DNA of 64,000 nt from Schistocephalus solidus (GCA_017591395.1 WEDG01005083.1:1-64000), one strand, 5' to 3'; positions 1 to 13,500 are shown, numbered from the stretch's first letter. Notes: generated by a model from the sequence alone, not told the origin. Numbers and translations are program-made.

Positions 1-70
1 CTCGGCAGAAAAATATTGCCATGGTCTTCCTGCATCACTGGATTGCCAATTTTGGTATGCCAAAATTGAA

Positions 71-1040
71 ATGCTTCTACCGTATTACCCTACTCTACCA
101 CCCGACCATTTTTTCCTAAGCACCTCGAATTCAACACCTACTCCGGTTCTAAGTGGTGTCCCTCAAGGCTCGGCATTAGGGCCGTTACTCTTCTTAGTAT
201 ACATCAACGACTGTGTCGACGACCTGAATTGCAGCACCATCATGTTTGCAGATTATGTTAAATTGTGGAGGGTCATCAGATCTGATTCCGATGGGCACGC
301 ACTTCGAGAGGATCTCAACCGTCTTAGCAGCTGGTCTGCTCGTTGGCTCTTAAATTTTTATCGTTGGGAAGTGTGTGGTCCTAAGACTGCGTACAAGAAG
401 GACCAGTGAGGAGGATGATTCCTACCAATACATTCTCAATGGGCAGCCCATTTCAACTGTTGAGGAACAGAAGGACCTCGGTGTTCTAATAAACTCCTCA
501 CTTTAAACCATCTTCACAGTGTTTAAAGGGCAGCTGAACGCGCCACACAGGTCTTATTTGCGCTGAGACGTGGATTTGTACAGATTGATAAGGAACTCTT
601 CGAAAAACCTACGGGTATTTGTTCGATCTCACTTGGAATATGCCGTCCAGGCCTGGCGTCCGTGGTTTAAGAAGGATTATCTACAGCTGGAATGAGTGCA
701 GGCGAGGGCTACGAAGATGGTCAATAATCTAAGTCATCTGCCTTACGAAGCCAGACTGGTTGAACTTGATTTGTTTCCTCTAAATTACAGGCAACTACGC
801 AGTGACCTCATCCAAATCTACCGGATTGTCAGAGGCCGCGATTATGCCCTAGAATTTTGCTGACTTCTTCGAATTGGCTGGGACGGAACATCTGCGGGGT
901 CATCACCTTTAAACTGCAGAGGAAGTTTGTCCACACGGAAGTCCGTCGGAACGCCTTTTCGCAGAGGGTCGTTGGAGAATGGAACGGACTCCCTGACGAG
1001 GTGGTCTCTTTCAGAAACTGTTGACACATTTTGAAATTCA
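71..1040 (+). pseudogene. Decayed CR1-like non-LTR reverse transcriptase, 3' part
   Basis: The first open stretch (71-409) carries the reverse-transcriptase signature GVPQGSALGPLLFLVYIND followed by MFADYVKLW, the palm-domain active-site region of CR1/jockey-like retrotransposons. After a frame break the reading continues with an EEQKDLGVL-like block, a RSHLEYAVQAW-like block, an ARATKMV block and LSHLPYEARL..LFPLNYRQLRSDLI, the usual order at the C-terminus of these elements. At least three stops or frameshifts interrupt it. The catalytic FADD box reads FADY (GAT TAT), so the second catalytic Asp is lost. It is a dead, 5'-truncated copy. The family (CR1-like) is recognised from motif order only. 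Confidence 0.85.
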
Positions 1041-1246
1041 AATTTATATAATCATTTTTTTCTGAGAAAACTTGTCAATATAATGAAGATTGTGTAAACA
1101 GTGGCAGGCTGCGCCTGGCCCACACATATCGATCACCCTACATTTTCATTTGTCAGATATTTCACTGTAAACGTTCGTACTATTGACATTTTTGCATGTG
1201 AATAGGGAGCTCAAGGGCGAAAGCCTACTTCCCTCAATAAAGTGAC

Positions 1247-2048
1247 TTAAAAGTGACTTAAATCTGCTCGCATCTGATAAAAGTGTTCTCGCCAAACGTT
1301 ACGCCGTTTTTCCTCTATAGCAGGCGCAACGGAGAATAAGGAGTAGTCCCACATAAGCACCACATGATCACTACGACCGAGCGGAGGCATTGAAATAATC
1401 TCGTCAATGCTGCCTGATGTTTTCGTGAAAACCAGGTAAAGACAGTTAGCCCTTTGTCCTTCACGTGTTCTGGTGGGGAAAGGGACATGTTGTGTGAGGA
1501 GTGCCTTCAAAGTTATTTGCAGAAAAACATAATCAAAAAGTCGATTTCGGGCATGATGATTGAACAGTGCTCCAATTAATTCCTGGTGCGTTGAAGTCAC
1601 CCATAATCATGACATTAGGTCGACTGGAGAAATTTTCTAATTGTTCCAACAAGTGGGTGTCCGCGACTCGGTCTATCCTAGGTGGCCGATAGACAATGAG
1701 GACATCTAGACATGGAGAGCCAAGAGCCTTGATATTCAACCATATGGCTTTCGTGCTGCATGCAAACTTGCTCATCTTGTCAGACACTATTAGCACGTCT
1801 TTCACATACACAATTATTCCATCACCCTGTCGGTTTTCTCTGTTCCTCCGATATATTTGGTATCCAGACAATGTTATTTCGCTATCTCGAATACTGCCTG
1901 ACATCCAGGTTTCGGTTATTGCTATCACATCCGGAGATACTTCGGCAAGGCAAATTTTTAACTCATCAAGTTTTGATAAAAGGCTTTGTGCATTTGTATA
2001 CAAGCACTTCAATTTCGCGCCGACCAAATTTCCTGTTTCGTTTGTCAA
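1247..2048 (-). pseudogene. Endonuclease (EEP) domain of a non-LTR retrotransposon
   Basis: On the minus strand the frame opening near 2048 encodes an exonuclease-endonuclease-phosphatase fold as found at the 5' end of CR1-like ORF2. Visible in order are CLYTNAQSL, the ITETWM box with the catalytic Glu, a GDGIIVYVKD strand, YRPPR, and MGDFNAPGINW. A frameshift near 1560 moves to a second frame containing GRSDHVVLMWDY, the catalytic SDH box. The domain nicks target DNA to prime reverse transcription. The reverse transcriptase that should follow is missing, and the neighbouring RT fragment (71-1040) lies on the opposite strand, so the two are separate insertions. Confidence 0.85.
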
Positions 2049-4346
2049 TTTTATGGGCCCAACTGCGTCTCCTCTAACGTCAAGGTCGTATGTCTTTTCC
2101 GTTTCTTGATGATTTTCGGTAACTCTGGTTTCTTTAGTGAGATCTGCTAGGTAACGAGTTTGAACTGAAAACAGAATTAGCGAAGAGGCTATGCAGGATG
2201 AAAAATTATATCAACTGGTATACCAGTTACTGCAAATTATTCTTCGCTGCTAATAAGGTAAACTTACAAAATTTCAACTTTATTTCTAGAATTAACCTTT
2301 ATATCCCGTCCTCTTGACGTAAATCTGCGAGAACTTTAATGAGGCTATGTAGGGTGAAAAAGTTTAAAAACTTTATATTTTACGCTTTTGCAATTGCAAT
2401 AACTGCAAGTGTGTGCAGGTGATAATGAGGTAGAAATACAATAAATTGTCAATAATTAAGCTAGTATTTTCAACAGGAAATGAAGAAATCGGTTTAAAAT
2501 TCGAGAATTCACTTATCTTCAAATTTGAACCAACCGCCTTCTACCTTGACCTTTTACTCATTGGTGTCATATCGGATAATGAACCCGTTAGAAGACACGA
2601 CGTCAAGAGTCACTCCCGTGAAGAAGAGTACTGATCTTTATCCTTAACCCTTTAACTCGGCTTCCTCCTTATCGCCGAATCGGCTGAAGGCTTCAATTGT
2701 TCTGGTGTGTGGTTCGGCAATTAGTTAGGCTTAGGTGAACTGATCTCTAAAAAAGGAAGAAACATGTTATGGGCATGAACCGTTCAATCGTAAGAAAATT
2801 CCAATGCCAGTCATTATATTGGGTTCGATAATGTGAGATTGGTTATTGACTGATCCGATAAAAAAATTTTGAACGATTAATCTCTGCAAGCTTATTGAGG
2901 ATATATACCCTCAAACTGTTAGTTATTTTGCTCAAGTAATCGCTACTGCCAGGATAATTGCTTAAATAATTTTGGTATCCGCTGAGTCGAGTCGTGGATA
3001 TATTATTATTATTATTTTATTTATTGCCAGTTTACAGGCAAGGTCAAAAGGGATATATACAGTAAGGGGTCCAGCTGACAGTGAAAAAAACTCCTGATCG
3101 TTCTTTAAAAGGTATTTTTCAGGAGAAAAAAACTGCAGCTTGTTGAACAGATTAAAGTTTAGGACAGGGAAGTGTTGACACAGGTGCACAGTGTAGTACT
3201 TCTCATTTCGGTGTTGTGGATCTGGTCTTCTGTACTAGCAGCAAGTATGCCGGCGAGCGGCTGCTAGCTGTAGACTGAGGAATATTAACGGCATAAAAAA
3301 GGGCGTGTCTGTATACAGCAGACAATAATGGGTTTAGTGAAGGCATATTGGTATTAATTGATTAAATTTTTTTTAGGCATTTGGATGGTTAGCTCATGGC
3401 TATGATAAGAAAAGTAAAACGGAAATTTATGATCATGGGATGTTTATGCATTTATGTCAATATTTGTTACTGAAATTAGTTTCAGTGTCTGATAGGTCAA
3501 CTGATGGCTGTGATCGGATTAGAAAGGAAGAGATAAAAATATTTATGATTATGATACATTTGTGCAATTATTATTACATGAAAAATCAAAAATTATATTC
3601 GTTTCTAACCTGGTATTGATAATGGAATTGGTGTATTGAGATCTCTGTAGGTTTTTTGAAGTTATGGAAGTAATTTTATCTGAAATTATGTTACATGCCA
3701 TAAAGGTCAACTTATCCCTGCCAGCACATGTCCTCGCTATAGGTGGGGCCTAGGAGGGAGATGCGGAGATGTGGTCCCACCTACTTTGGAGCATATGTAA
3801 TATTCGGCAACCCCAAATTTCCTGAATGCTCTACATCGCTAAAGAGTGCAATTTCACGAGTCTATGAATAAATTTTTGAAAATAACAATGATTACCCTAA
3901 AGTAATAATTATTTAACTGTATAATTGTCATTCAGGGGTACCTAACATCGGCATGAACAGAAATGTGTGTGTTTAAATTACTCATTTGGAGGGCACTTAT
4001 CTGCTTATCGACTCGCGTGCTGAACGACGTGATTTTGACCCCTACCTGCCTATCTCGATCGTGTTTGCCTTCAGTGGTACGTAAACCTCTGAGATATTAT
4101 GTCATTTTTGACTTTTTCTTTAAATTCATGGGATGAAATTGATATTCTCATGTCATAGTATTCAGTATATATAACGGAGATAGGCAGAGCCTTTGAAAAC
4201 ACTATTTACAGATAGACACTAGCAAAACAAGTAAATGTTACATGGCAATAGTCGTTTTAGTATATCGATCATTGCTGTCGACTAAATATATGTTCATCAA
4301 GTAAAAATGCATCAAGTCTTCTTTTAAACATTTCTACGCTTTCAGG
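2049..4346. other. Non-coding stretch, AT-rich, no gene recognised
   Basis: I see no exon or element ORF here. The stretch is AT-rich, with a short ATT run near 3001-3016. The last about 150 bases (roughly 4190-4346) probably include the 3' untranslated tail of the minus-strand retroelement fragment that begins at 4347. Confidence 0.5.
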
Positions 4347-4690
4347 CTAAACAACTGAGGCTGGCAGTTTGTTCCATTCTTTAATCACCCGTTGGGAAAA
4401 AAAGTTGGCCCGAACTTCAAGTTTGGCCTGATTTCTTTTCAGTTTGTATTGGTGACCTCGGAGACTGGTCATGTTTGCCAATTCAAAAAAGTTGGTCATC
4501 TGAAGAGCACAATCAACTCCTCTGACCAGTTTGAAGACTAAGATCATATCCCCTCTGTATTGCCTATAAGAGAGAGGAAAAAGTTTAAGTCTTGCAAGGC
4601 GGCTCTCATAGGTTAGGCATTCCAATCCTTTGACTAGTTTCGTTGCCCTCCGTTGAACTTTCTCCAGCTGAGCGTATTCATCTTTCATCC
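4347..4690 (-). pseudogene. CR1-like non-LTR retrotransposon, C-terminal fragment
   Basis: A minus-strand open stretch of about 113 codons matches the C-terminus of CR1-like reverse transcriptases: LEKVQRRATKLVKGL, YESRLARLKLFPLSYRQYRGDMI, FKLVRGVDC and a final FFSQRVIKEWNKLPASVV block. The same block order appears in the copies at 71-1040 and 6700-8900, so all three belong to one superfamily. The copy is severely 5'-truncated, as expected for target-primed reverse transcription that stopped early. Nothing suggests a host function. Confidence 0.9.
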
Positions 4691-5039
4691 AAGGGCGTGG
4701 CGCCCTTGAACGCTAATATTTAATATGCGCTAGTCTGTCTGGTAGCTGTCTTGGTTTTTTTAAGTGCAGTTATAACAGTTATCTGTTGTTTCTACTGTGT
4801 ATGATACGTAATTATGAAACGTAAGTACCTTGGATATTACCAAAGCACGATATACAGACGTATAAAGCGCCAGATGAGGGTATATTACGCGGCTACTGAG
4901 CCGTCAGATCCTGCAGCTACATCAACGTCCTCCAGAAAGTGAAATGCCGTTATTGACTCCTGAAATGCCTATGGGTATGTTTTTCCGTGTCTAAATTACT
5001 GATGTAAATAGAGTCAGCGGAATTGGTGGAACGGGAAAA

Positions 5040-5615
5040 CGCAGTTTATGGCACAGTTCTCGGGACTTAACAGGAATTCTGCCTTTAAACGCAGATGGCG
5101 CTGACTGCAACCAAAACGTTATTTAATAAATTGCGGCCCTTCCACCCTGAACTGCCCAATGACCCATGGACACTGTTGCGTACGCCTCGTGCATGCATCA
5201 ATAAGCCCCCTAAGGAATGATTGCTATGTCCATTTGTGCCTTCAAGAGGGTCTGCTTCGTGAATAGTGGTTTCTGTTGACAATGAATGTTCCGGAAATGC
5301 GCATTCAGTTGCACATTGACGGGATAAAGATCTTTAAGAGTTCTAGGGGATGATATGGCCCATACTTTGCCGTATAAGCTATATGTTTTCGCAACCCCTT
5401 CTTTGTTGGCGTGTTCTGCGGTTCAAGCAAGCTGGAACCATTGGAAGACTTTTTGGAGGACTGCGAAAAGAAGCTGAGGGAATTGCTGATGAATGGCTTG
5501 CTCGACCCATTGAAGGACGCAATGGTCAATATAGTGTTACAGAGTGTCAGCTGTGACACGCCAGGAGTTATATTGGGCAAATTAAAGCCCATAGTGGCTT
5601 TTTGGATGTGACAGG
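5040..5615 (+). pseudogene. Transposase-domain remnant, CACTA/EnSpm-like
   Basis: Broken plus-strand frames resemble animal 'transposase domain' proteins that I associate with CACTA/EnSpm-like DNA transposons. A first piece (about 5090-5210) reads LRPFHPELPNDPWTLLRTPR. A second (about 5310-5360) reads IDGIKIFKSSRG next to WPILCRI. A third (5372-5611) reads FRNPFFVGVFCGSSKLEPLEDF and then a helical stretch ending in SCDTPGVILGKLKPIVAF. The pieces are in the order expected for one protein but are separated by stops and frame changes, so it is inactive. Assignment to CACTA rather than another transposon family rests on memory of motif style. Confidence 0.65.
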
Positions 5616-6699
5616 TATGCGAATTCTTAGTGATAACATTAATATATACAGTACTTTTCATATTTTATGATTGCCTTTGAACGTTTGCAACCCCTATGGT
5701 TTCTAGGTACACCGCACTTAATTTCTCGTAACGAATAGGGTAGTCAAAGGCCCATGCCTATTTCCTTCAATAAATTGAATTGAATTGACACACTGAACTT
5801 CAAGACAAAATGGTCGGCCAGGGAATGAACTTGTGTCTGCATCCTGCTTTATTTAGTGGTGGAGGGTTGAATCATACAATTTGTTACTACCCCTAGTATT
5901 GTGTCACAATTGGTTTTCATCGATTTACCTGCTGGTTGATTTTCCCGTATTGCTTTGGGTCTTTCAAACAACACAAGTTCTTATGATACTGTGTTCACTC
6001 GAATAACTCCCGAAGAGCGTAAATTTTGGGGTTGTGGCATCCACATGTTTCGATAAATCGTAAGCCTCTGTGTTGAACACTTGTATGGTATTACTGTGCT
6101 GGATACCATGAGCTGTTCCATTGTAACCTGATGGACATGTCAAAGGCATGCTGTTGGTGCTTTTACGTGGTGTTAGAGATACCTCACGGTTACTGTTTTG
6201 TCGATTTTTCGGGGTCCGTTGCTCACTGATTATCTTTTGTACAGACGAATTCTATGAGCCTCAGACATTCTGATCCTGGGAAAATGCAATAAATAGGTGC
6301 ACCCTCGCCTATTTTCATCTTGTTTTACCGGTATCTCAACTGACTCGGGGTTTGATCCACTGATTTGTTTCTTTTTCTCTGTTGGTTCACATAATATTGT
6401 ATCCATCAACCTTTACAATTTTCTTGCGATGTTTTTTTTACTCTAGCTTGCTGATGTTTTTCAGTTCTTTTACATCGTTTTCAGGCGATTTAATTTTGTT
6501 ATGTTTGCTTGGTACTGCTATTATTTCCGAGAGGAGATCGAGGTCTCATTCTAATCTCCAAACTCTGGTATTGAGTTCTTGGCATACACCACGCCCTTCG
6601 AATTTGGCTTAAAGTTTCCGACCTCCGATGAATTAACTCCTTTCGAAATTTCGGTCTTTTGTTCACTTGTGGACGAATTTATAATAGTTCACTGATATT
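5616..6699. other. Non-coding stretch, nothing recognised
   Basis: No convincing exon, RNA gene or element boundary is visible. The short open frames on both strands lack recognisable motifs. Confidence 0.4.
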
Positions 6700-8900
6700 G
6701 GCAAGGTTAAGTAGTCACATAGTCTTCGTGATTTTGCAACATATGTATGTCACGCCGACTTTTGAAATTGTCCACACACTGGGACATCACAATCACCTCA
6801 GGTAGGTTATTCCACGGTCTTACGACATGATTGGTGAAAAAATACTTCCTCACATCCGATCTTACTTGGGGCAAACTTAGTTTGAATGGATGAACTCGGA
6901 GATTATTCGTACTGGTAAGTTGGAAAAAATCATCACATAGGAGGACGCAATCCATGCCACGCACGATACGGAAGGTTTTTATCAAGTCTCCGCGCAACTG
7001 CCTATAACTCAGAGGATAGAGCTTTAGGTTATTTAGACGAATCTCACATAGCAGTTCACCTTGAACTCTTACTAATTTTGTGGCTCGCTGCTGCACCCTT
7101 TCGAGCATGTCGTAGTCCTGTTGGGTCCACGGTCACCAGGCTTGGATCCCATATTCAAGATGTGGCCTTACAAACGTACCAAAGACTTTAGAAAAGCAGT
7201 CTTCATCGAAAACTTTAAATGCCCGCTTAATAGCTTACAGCATTAAATTGGCAGATTTAGCTGCCTTGCAACATTGCGTAGAAGGCGTCAGGTTGTCTTT
7301 CATCCAAAATTCAAGATCCTTCTGTGTGTGTGCTACTTGGAGTGGGTTGCAAATCAGTGACCTGATTTCGATTTACCAGACGTAGCCGGGTGCATTTGTT
7401 TGAGTTGAAGAACAAGAGGAATTTGCGGGACCACTCGTCCAATCGACGAAGATTTTCTTGGAAATCGTCTCCATCGGCAGCATTGTGGATAACTTTCCAG
7501 ATTTTTATATCGTCTGCAAACATAGCAAAGTTACAGTCTAATTCCTGTACACAATCATTAATGAACAAGAGAAATCGGATCGGTCCGAGCACTGAACCTT
7601 GTGGGACTCCCCTCTTGATGACTGTGCGCTTTGATCGCGATCTGCCTACACAGACCACTTGGGAACGACCAACGAGAAAATTCTTGATTCACGTTAAACG
7701 TTTGCCTACAATACCAAATATTCTCATCTTGTAAAGGAGACGCTGGTGTGGAACACTATCGAAGGCCTTCTGGAAATCAATGTAGGCCACATGCACAGTG
7801 TCTTTTGCGTCAAGTGCTTTTGTCCAGCTTTGCATCGTAAAAAGCAAGTACGTAACACACGATCTTTCCCTACGAAAGCCTATTGTGCAGTTGATAAAAG
7901 GTAACCGGTTTCTAAATAAATCATCAATTCCTTTTTGACAACCTTCTCCATAACCTTGCAACAGATTGAGGTCATGCTGACAGGCCTGAAGTGTGTAGCA
8001 AATGCAGGCCGATAACTTTTGTTAAGCGGTGTGATGTGGGCTGGTTTCCAGTCGGTAGGAAGAATTCCCGTATCGAACGATTTCTGGCACAGAAAGGATA
8101 GCGGGTTCGCCAGCTCTCGAGCAAGTTCAAGGAGTAGCTTTGCTGGAATCTCGTCGAGGCCGGGGGATTTCCATGCCTTCAGACTTTTTAGTTCTTCAAA
8201 GACCGTATCCTGAATAATTTGCGCTCCCACAGTCTCGTAACTAGGTGGAATTAAGACAAATTCTCTGGTGGAAACCGACTGAAAGAACTGGGAAAAGTGT
8301 TCAGCTTTGTTTTAATTTTCTGATACCTCGAAACCGTCATCGTTTGTCATAACAGGAATCGGGTTCCTGTTATGTGTAATTTTTCTTACATAGCTGTAGA
8401 GCAATTTTGAATTGTGAACTGCTCTCTGGTGCAAATCCCTCTCGTTAGCCCGTCGGCTTTTGAATATCAAGCTTTTAACCTTGTTCCATTTGAGTTTTGT
8501 ATGCTTACAAGGCTAAATTTTCATTAGATCGGCAAAATTTCTCCAAAGACTTCCTTTACTGTTGATCTTTATTTTTAGATCCCTTGTTAACCACTGTGGT
8601 TTGTTAGATATCGTAAGTTGTGATGGCGCACAGTGGCATTTTATTAGATTCAACAAAAACTCCTTAAATACATTCCAGTCCTCTGTGACATTTCCGGAGA
8701 AGAGAAGATCTCAGTCTATTCGTGATGCCTCAGCTCTCATTTTGAAAAAGTCTCCTCGCCATTGATTGGGCCTGGTTTCATTTATTGCAGATGACACAGA
8801 ATATAAACCATACTCCCATGAAATTACTGGATGATCACTTCGATCAAGTGTAGGTAGGCAGTGTACCTCGTCGTCAGCATGATGGAACTGGCTGAAAAAA
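6700..8900 (-). mobile_element. CR1-like non-LTR retrotransposon, 5'-truncated and frameshifted
   Basis: Reading on the minus strand from about 8890, the order is: end of the endonuclease (DRSDHPVISWEYGLYSV), a linker ending in PQWLTRDLKIKI, the RT fingers (LKAWKSPGLDEIPAKLLLEL, then PAHITPLNK and FRPVSMTSICCKVMEKVV), IGFRRERSC, YIDFQKAFDSVPH, RGVPQGSVLGPIRFLLFIND, the intact catalytic box MFADDIKIW, and the C-terminal ERVQQRATKLVRV and LKLYPLSYRQLRGDLIKTF blocks ending near 6710. Several frameshifts separate the pieces (near 7960, 7670 and 7200). It is the best-preserved CR1-like copy here and keeps FADD, unlike the copy at 71-1040. The 5' part of the endonuclease is missing. Confidence 0.92.
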
Positions 8901-10347
8901 TATCAAGTTCCTGGAATAGGTTCAAATAATGGCAATGAAAATCGTGAAAGGTCTAAGTACTTTATCATTTGCATGAAGATTTGCTGCATTTAATATATTT
9001 TCGCTTGAGTACTGGCAGATCCGGGTAGATCTCTTTCAGATAATTTCGGATCTTGAGGAACCGGAGCGCTGCCCTGCACTTTAACGATTTCTTTGCACTT
9101 GCCAGCAAAGCAGATCTGCTGGAAACTCCCTCAAACTTCGAAGAACCTATACTCACTTGGTGGTACGTAAATACTCGTTTTCGCATCGATTCCTCAGTGT
9201 TTAGAAGGAGCTTCCTAAGAAGATCATAATGGCGGACACGACAGAAGCCGTCAGACAAAAAATATATGTACATTTACTTGAAAGATACTATTTGATTCGC
9301 CAGGGGAGCGATGAAATACAAAACAAATGCTTCGCCTATACCTACAGATAACGATTACGTTTATTAGTTTACTCTATCATATATCCCTCAGGGAGTGCTA
9401 CTTTAATATTTACTTCAGGAGAAAACTGTTTTTCAAAGTAAATATGGTACTTACAACTTGATAGTTACATATTTATTTTAAGTTGAATATTGTACCGTTT
9501 GCTAATAGGGCCCTGGAAAGGAAATGCCTACTATTCTAAAAGTATACTGAGTTTATACTGACTCCTTGAATCTGAAATCCCAAACATAATAACTTGATCG
9601 TCAAGGCGAGAATCATCGTCATTTTGAAAATGTTATTGATGTGTCAGTCTTCGAATTCCGTCAACAGCGCTCTGTAATGTTACAGCAGGTCTTATTAAAT
9701 CGTCCAATCTCCTAGGACATTCACATGCGCATTCGCCTACTTCCAAATATACTACTATCGGGGTAACTCTGCTAAAGTGCAACTGACAACTATTTCTGTT
9801 GGCTTCTTGAGGTTTGCGCTTAAAAAAACACCTTTGGTCATTTTTCGTATGAAAGTATAGCCCCGATTGGAGAGAGGGTAATAATATCAATGACCATGTT
9901 GAAGACGAACATCAATGCGCCTACCATTTTCGGGTTTACATCTCTGGAAGCTGCCGAACACTTTATCTCAGAAATCATAATGAAATAAAACGAAAAATAA
10001 GCCCAATGGTACAGTTTCACAAGCCTTACCACAACGCAACAGATATTTTTTTATTTAGCACGAAGAAAAAGACTAAATTATTGCTTTGTCACAGACCTTG
10101 TCTGGTAGTCAAAGCCTTCAGGGAACTTAGTTTAAAGGCCTTCTTCTTATAGGTATGCAAAATTATGCATCTGAGTTTAATAGCTAACGCTTCTACCTGT
10201 TATTGTATAATCCAGACAAAGGGTCGATGTCCTACATTGATGTTCTTTAACTACACCAATTTAGAATGACATCTAATCAAAACAGCCAATTGAACGGGTG
10301 CTGGATTTGTCGTGTGTCTGGTACATGATGCCGAACAACCTGGATAG
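8901..10347. other. Upstream or 5' intronic region of CENPJ, no sure exon
   Basis: The amino-terminal exons of CENPJ should lie here or further upstream, but none can be called safely. A weak candidate of about 54 bases after a strong acceptor (CTTGCCAG ending at about 9106) and before GTACGT would encode an acidic peptide reading KADLLETPSNFEEP. It has no recognisable homology. Two minus-strand frames (8965-9273 and 9838-10032, the second hydrophobic) have no recognised motif. Confidence 0.35.
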
Positions 10348-10593
10348 TATGAAAACTTCATCCGTCTCCGTTCTGGTGTAAACTTAGAATACGGCCCGGA
10401 AGATACTCTTAAAAGTTTTTTACTCGATAAGTACCTGAACTCCGACTGCACTGCTGACGATAACGCAGACGGAATAAATTCGAATCGACATAACAACGCT
10501 CCCTCCCGTCAACTCGTGGATGAAAGAACACTTAAATCATCTATGCGAATTGTTAACCGGGAATCTCAAGAGCCTAAGCGTCCTTCTGTTATG
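10348..10593 (+). CDS. CENPJ: CENPJ exon 1 of those seen (N-terminal region)
   Basis: The open frame follows an in-frame TAG that doubles as the acceptor (GGATAG, weak pyrimidine tract) and ends at a good donor (TTATG|GTAATT), phase 0. It encodes a polar peptide with [20 protein letters not shown], which could correspond to the short 'TFEEFLEEQI' helix upstream of the conserved motif in vertebrate CPAP. Called on phase compatibility and composition. The 5' boundary is uncertain. Confidence 0.5.
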
Positions 10594-13500
10594 GTAATTA
10601 CGTATACTGTCCTGCTCGCGGGTTTTCTGTTGAAATTGTGGACGAAGTGTTTCACAGACACATCTTTCTGTTGAAATCAAGCACTACTGAAACTGAGAAA
10701 TAACCGACCCAGATACCCATATTCTCGTAGTGACAAAACCCCGATTACTGGTTCAAACAATGTTTTAACTAGCATATATTTTATCCGTTTTTCTTAACTG
10801 CTTCCAGGGAATTTCATTTTGAGCTTTCCACTATCTTACTGCAGAAGGAGGCAGAGCCAAAGCCCAAAAGGCCTTATCTTCGCAAAAACCAGGGCCTGGC
10901 CGCATGGTGTAGCCGAATAAAAAGCTCCAAGCTCAAGCTCCAGCAATATTCTACGAAACTACGTGGGAGCTATGTTGATGAAACACAAACGGAAAAATCC
11001 AGCACGAAGATTGATACTATGAGGGGAGCCTGTGATGAACCGACGGTTAGAATCGCGTTTTTTCAACCTGCTTGATTTGATTTAGGAGCTTTTGCGTTTT
11101 GACTGATTAAAGGAATTAAGGGAAGCATTTTCACCCATTGTAGGTATATTTCAGCCAACATACATTGTGAGAAGTAGCTCTACATGTTTTTCGACCTTAA
11201 GACAGGTGTCACAGGTACATGTCTCGCGCATTTGAAAACATTGACGTTATTTTACACTAAATAGTCTTTCTAGTCAGTTGACACGTCATGCATTTTAGGA
11301 AAATGTTATCATAAGACTGAGGAGAATCTCGCACGAAACACATGACAAGACATTAAGTTTAATGGCCTGCGTGGTTCTTTACGCATAAAGTACCAGTGCG
11401 CTTAAAATTGCGTTAGCCTTCCTGAAGACGGTAAATTTTTGCTCGCAAAAATTCTCACTTCCCTACTATTTAAGTTATAATTATTTTAGTTGCCGCTGTC
11501 AGTTCTCTAAAAACTGTCATCAACCGTTTGAGTAGCATGATTTTCGGTTTCATTTTCATCGTCATTTTTTCCACAGTCACAATCTATGCTTTAGCTTCGA
11601 TACCCGGTGCTTCTCTCGAATTCTTGATTATCAAGTTATCCACCATTACACAAAACTTTTGCTCAAACGATTTAATGCCACGGAATAACAATTACTTGCC
11701 CTTACTGACAGCTCACGACCAAACCGTCGCAATCGTCATCCTCGCTCGCGTCCTCAAAGGCAAAGTTTATGGAATCCGGCAAATTAACAAGACAGTATAC
11801 CTACGCGTCTAAATGGTGTCCGACCCCCGAGCACACACTTTTTCCTACCTTCCTATCTACGGAAGAATCAAATCAGGCTCCAACCTCCTTAACTCCTTCA
11901 ACCAGTCTTCCACCACTGGATATTGATGGACCACAAGGATCTCAAGCTCCCACCTGTGCCCTTCCGTTGATAGGGAGAAAGCGGATCCAGTGCGGTGTGC
12001 TGCTGCTGTTGTTGACCTAAGTGAAACTAATGAGCTAGAAGAGTTTGAATTATTGGAAAAACTAACAGAAGGCTCCTTTTGTGGTCTGAGCAGCTCAACA
12101 GTTGCTAAGATGTCCAAGGATTCTCTCTTAAACAAGTTCCAACAACACAAAAACTGTGATGAGGAAAAGATATCTGTTTCGGTACCATGCGTTCGCGAAT
12201 TTCTACCTGAGACGGCCAGCGTTTCGAATGTCTGCTACAGAGAAGAAACCACCGAGTAAGTAATGTTTGTTGTATTTATATTCTCAATATCTGTAATACT
12301 TATTAATTTTTTGCTGGTGGTAATAAAGATAAAATCCTTTGTCGTGTATAATTACCTTGGTTCTCAATGTCCGTCGCGGTTTACCTAGACAGAAATGACT
12401 GTTAATTACGGCCGAGGTTATCTCTAAGTGCATTTGCCGATTGAAGTTTTTCTTAATATTTCTCTATCTAGGCATGTTTTCAGTGCTTAAGTTTTGTTTT
12501 TAAACGGTGCTATCTTGGAAAAAAATAAGGAATGTGGATAACTCCTGCTCTTGTTAAGTCTTGAAAATAATACTTAATAGTTTAGAGTTCAAACTAGATC
12601 CTACTAGAATTCTACAGCCCCGTATTTTATAGCAACCCACTGGAAATTGTCAGTTGCCTAAGTCGCTATAGCGACCACGGTCTAGGAGGTGGCGCAGCAG
12701 CACATACAGGTTTCCATATTTTATCCGTTTACCGTCATTTTGACTGAATAGTAGACAGCGACCGAAGGGTATATCTAAGCTGGTTTCAGTGTGACCTCGT
12801 CGAAGGGGCTCGCTGACCCATTTAAAACAGTAAACCTTTGCGTTTACGTCTGTACGTTATTCTCCTTGGGTAATGGTATCTTATTAGATCGCGCTAGCGC
12901 ATCTTTCCTCAACAAGAAAATCTTGTTTTGTCGGTGGCTACGTTCTCCCATATCTTCTCATTGATATATTTGGATTCGGAAGTAGGTGTTGACTGGCGAC
13001 AGAAAGTACAGGATGCATCTGTCTGTCGTAATTTTCCTTTCTGCATATCATTATAAAGAACTTGTAACTAATAGCATAAACCAGGCCACTGATATGTCAT
13101 CATCTATAGGTAAAGGTAGCGTTACCTGCGCTAAATGACTCGAATGTTCTTTTGGTTTTTTAAATGTTGCCTAATTCCATATTTAAGAATGTTGGTAATC
13201 ATCTAATGGGAGCTCTGCATCGCCGTAAATGGGTTGCCATAAGGAGGGGTCTTTGATCTAGTATACGGTCAGCATTTGTCGGTCATGGTGGCAGACCTTG
13301 TAATATACGATGTTCTACAGTTAGAAAATTATCTGTCCAGCATATAAAAGAACCACCTTATGGAAGCGTATCTGGTTACACTGGTTGAATGACTTCCAAC
13401 ATGTACTGCCTTAGGGTGCTGTGACCAAGATTCCGTCATGTCAACTTGTTCATATGAAATATCTCTTACTTGTGTTATGGAACCGGCACTGGAACCGGAC

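Noticed and set aside
8965..9273. 102-codon minus frame and a 54-base plus exon candidate inside it
   Set aside because: No motif for the first. The second has good splice sites but no homology, so I did not call it as a CENPJ exon.
9838..10032. Hydrophobic minus-strand frame, possible membrane protein
   Set aside because: 64 codons, no neighbouring exons, no family motif.
11816..12020. Continuation of the exon 3 frame (Thr/Pro/Ser-rich)
   Set aside because: The conserved EFELLEK exon is in a different frame and entered by a strong acceptor at 11974, so this part is probably intron, although coding use cannot be excluded.
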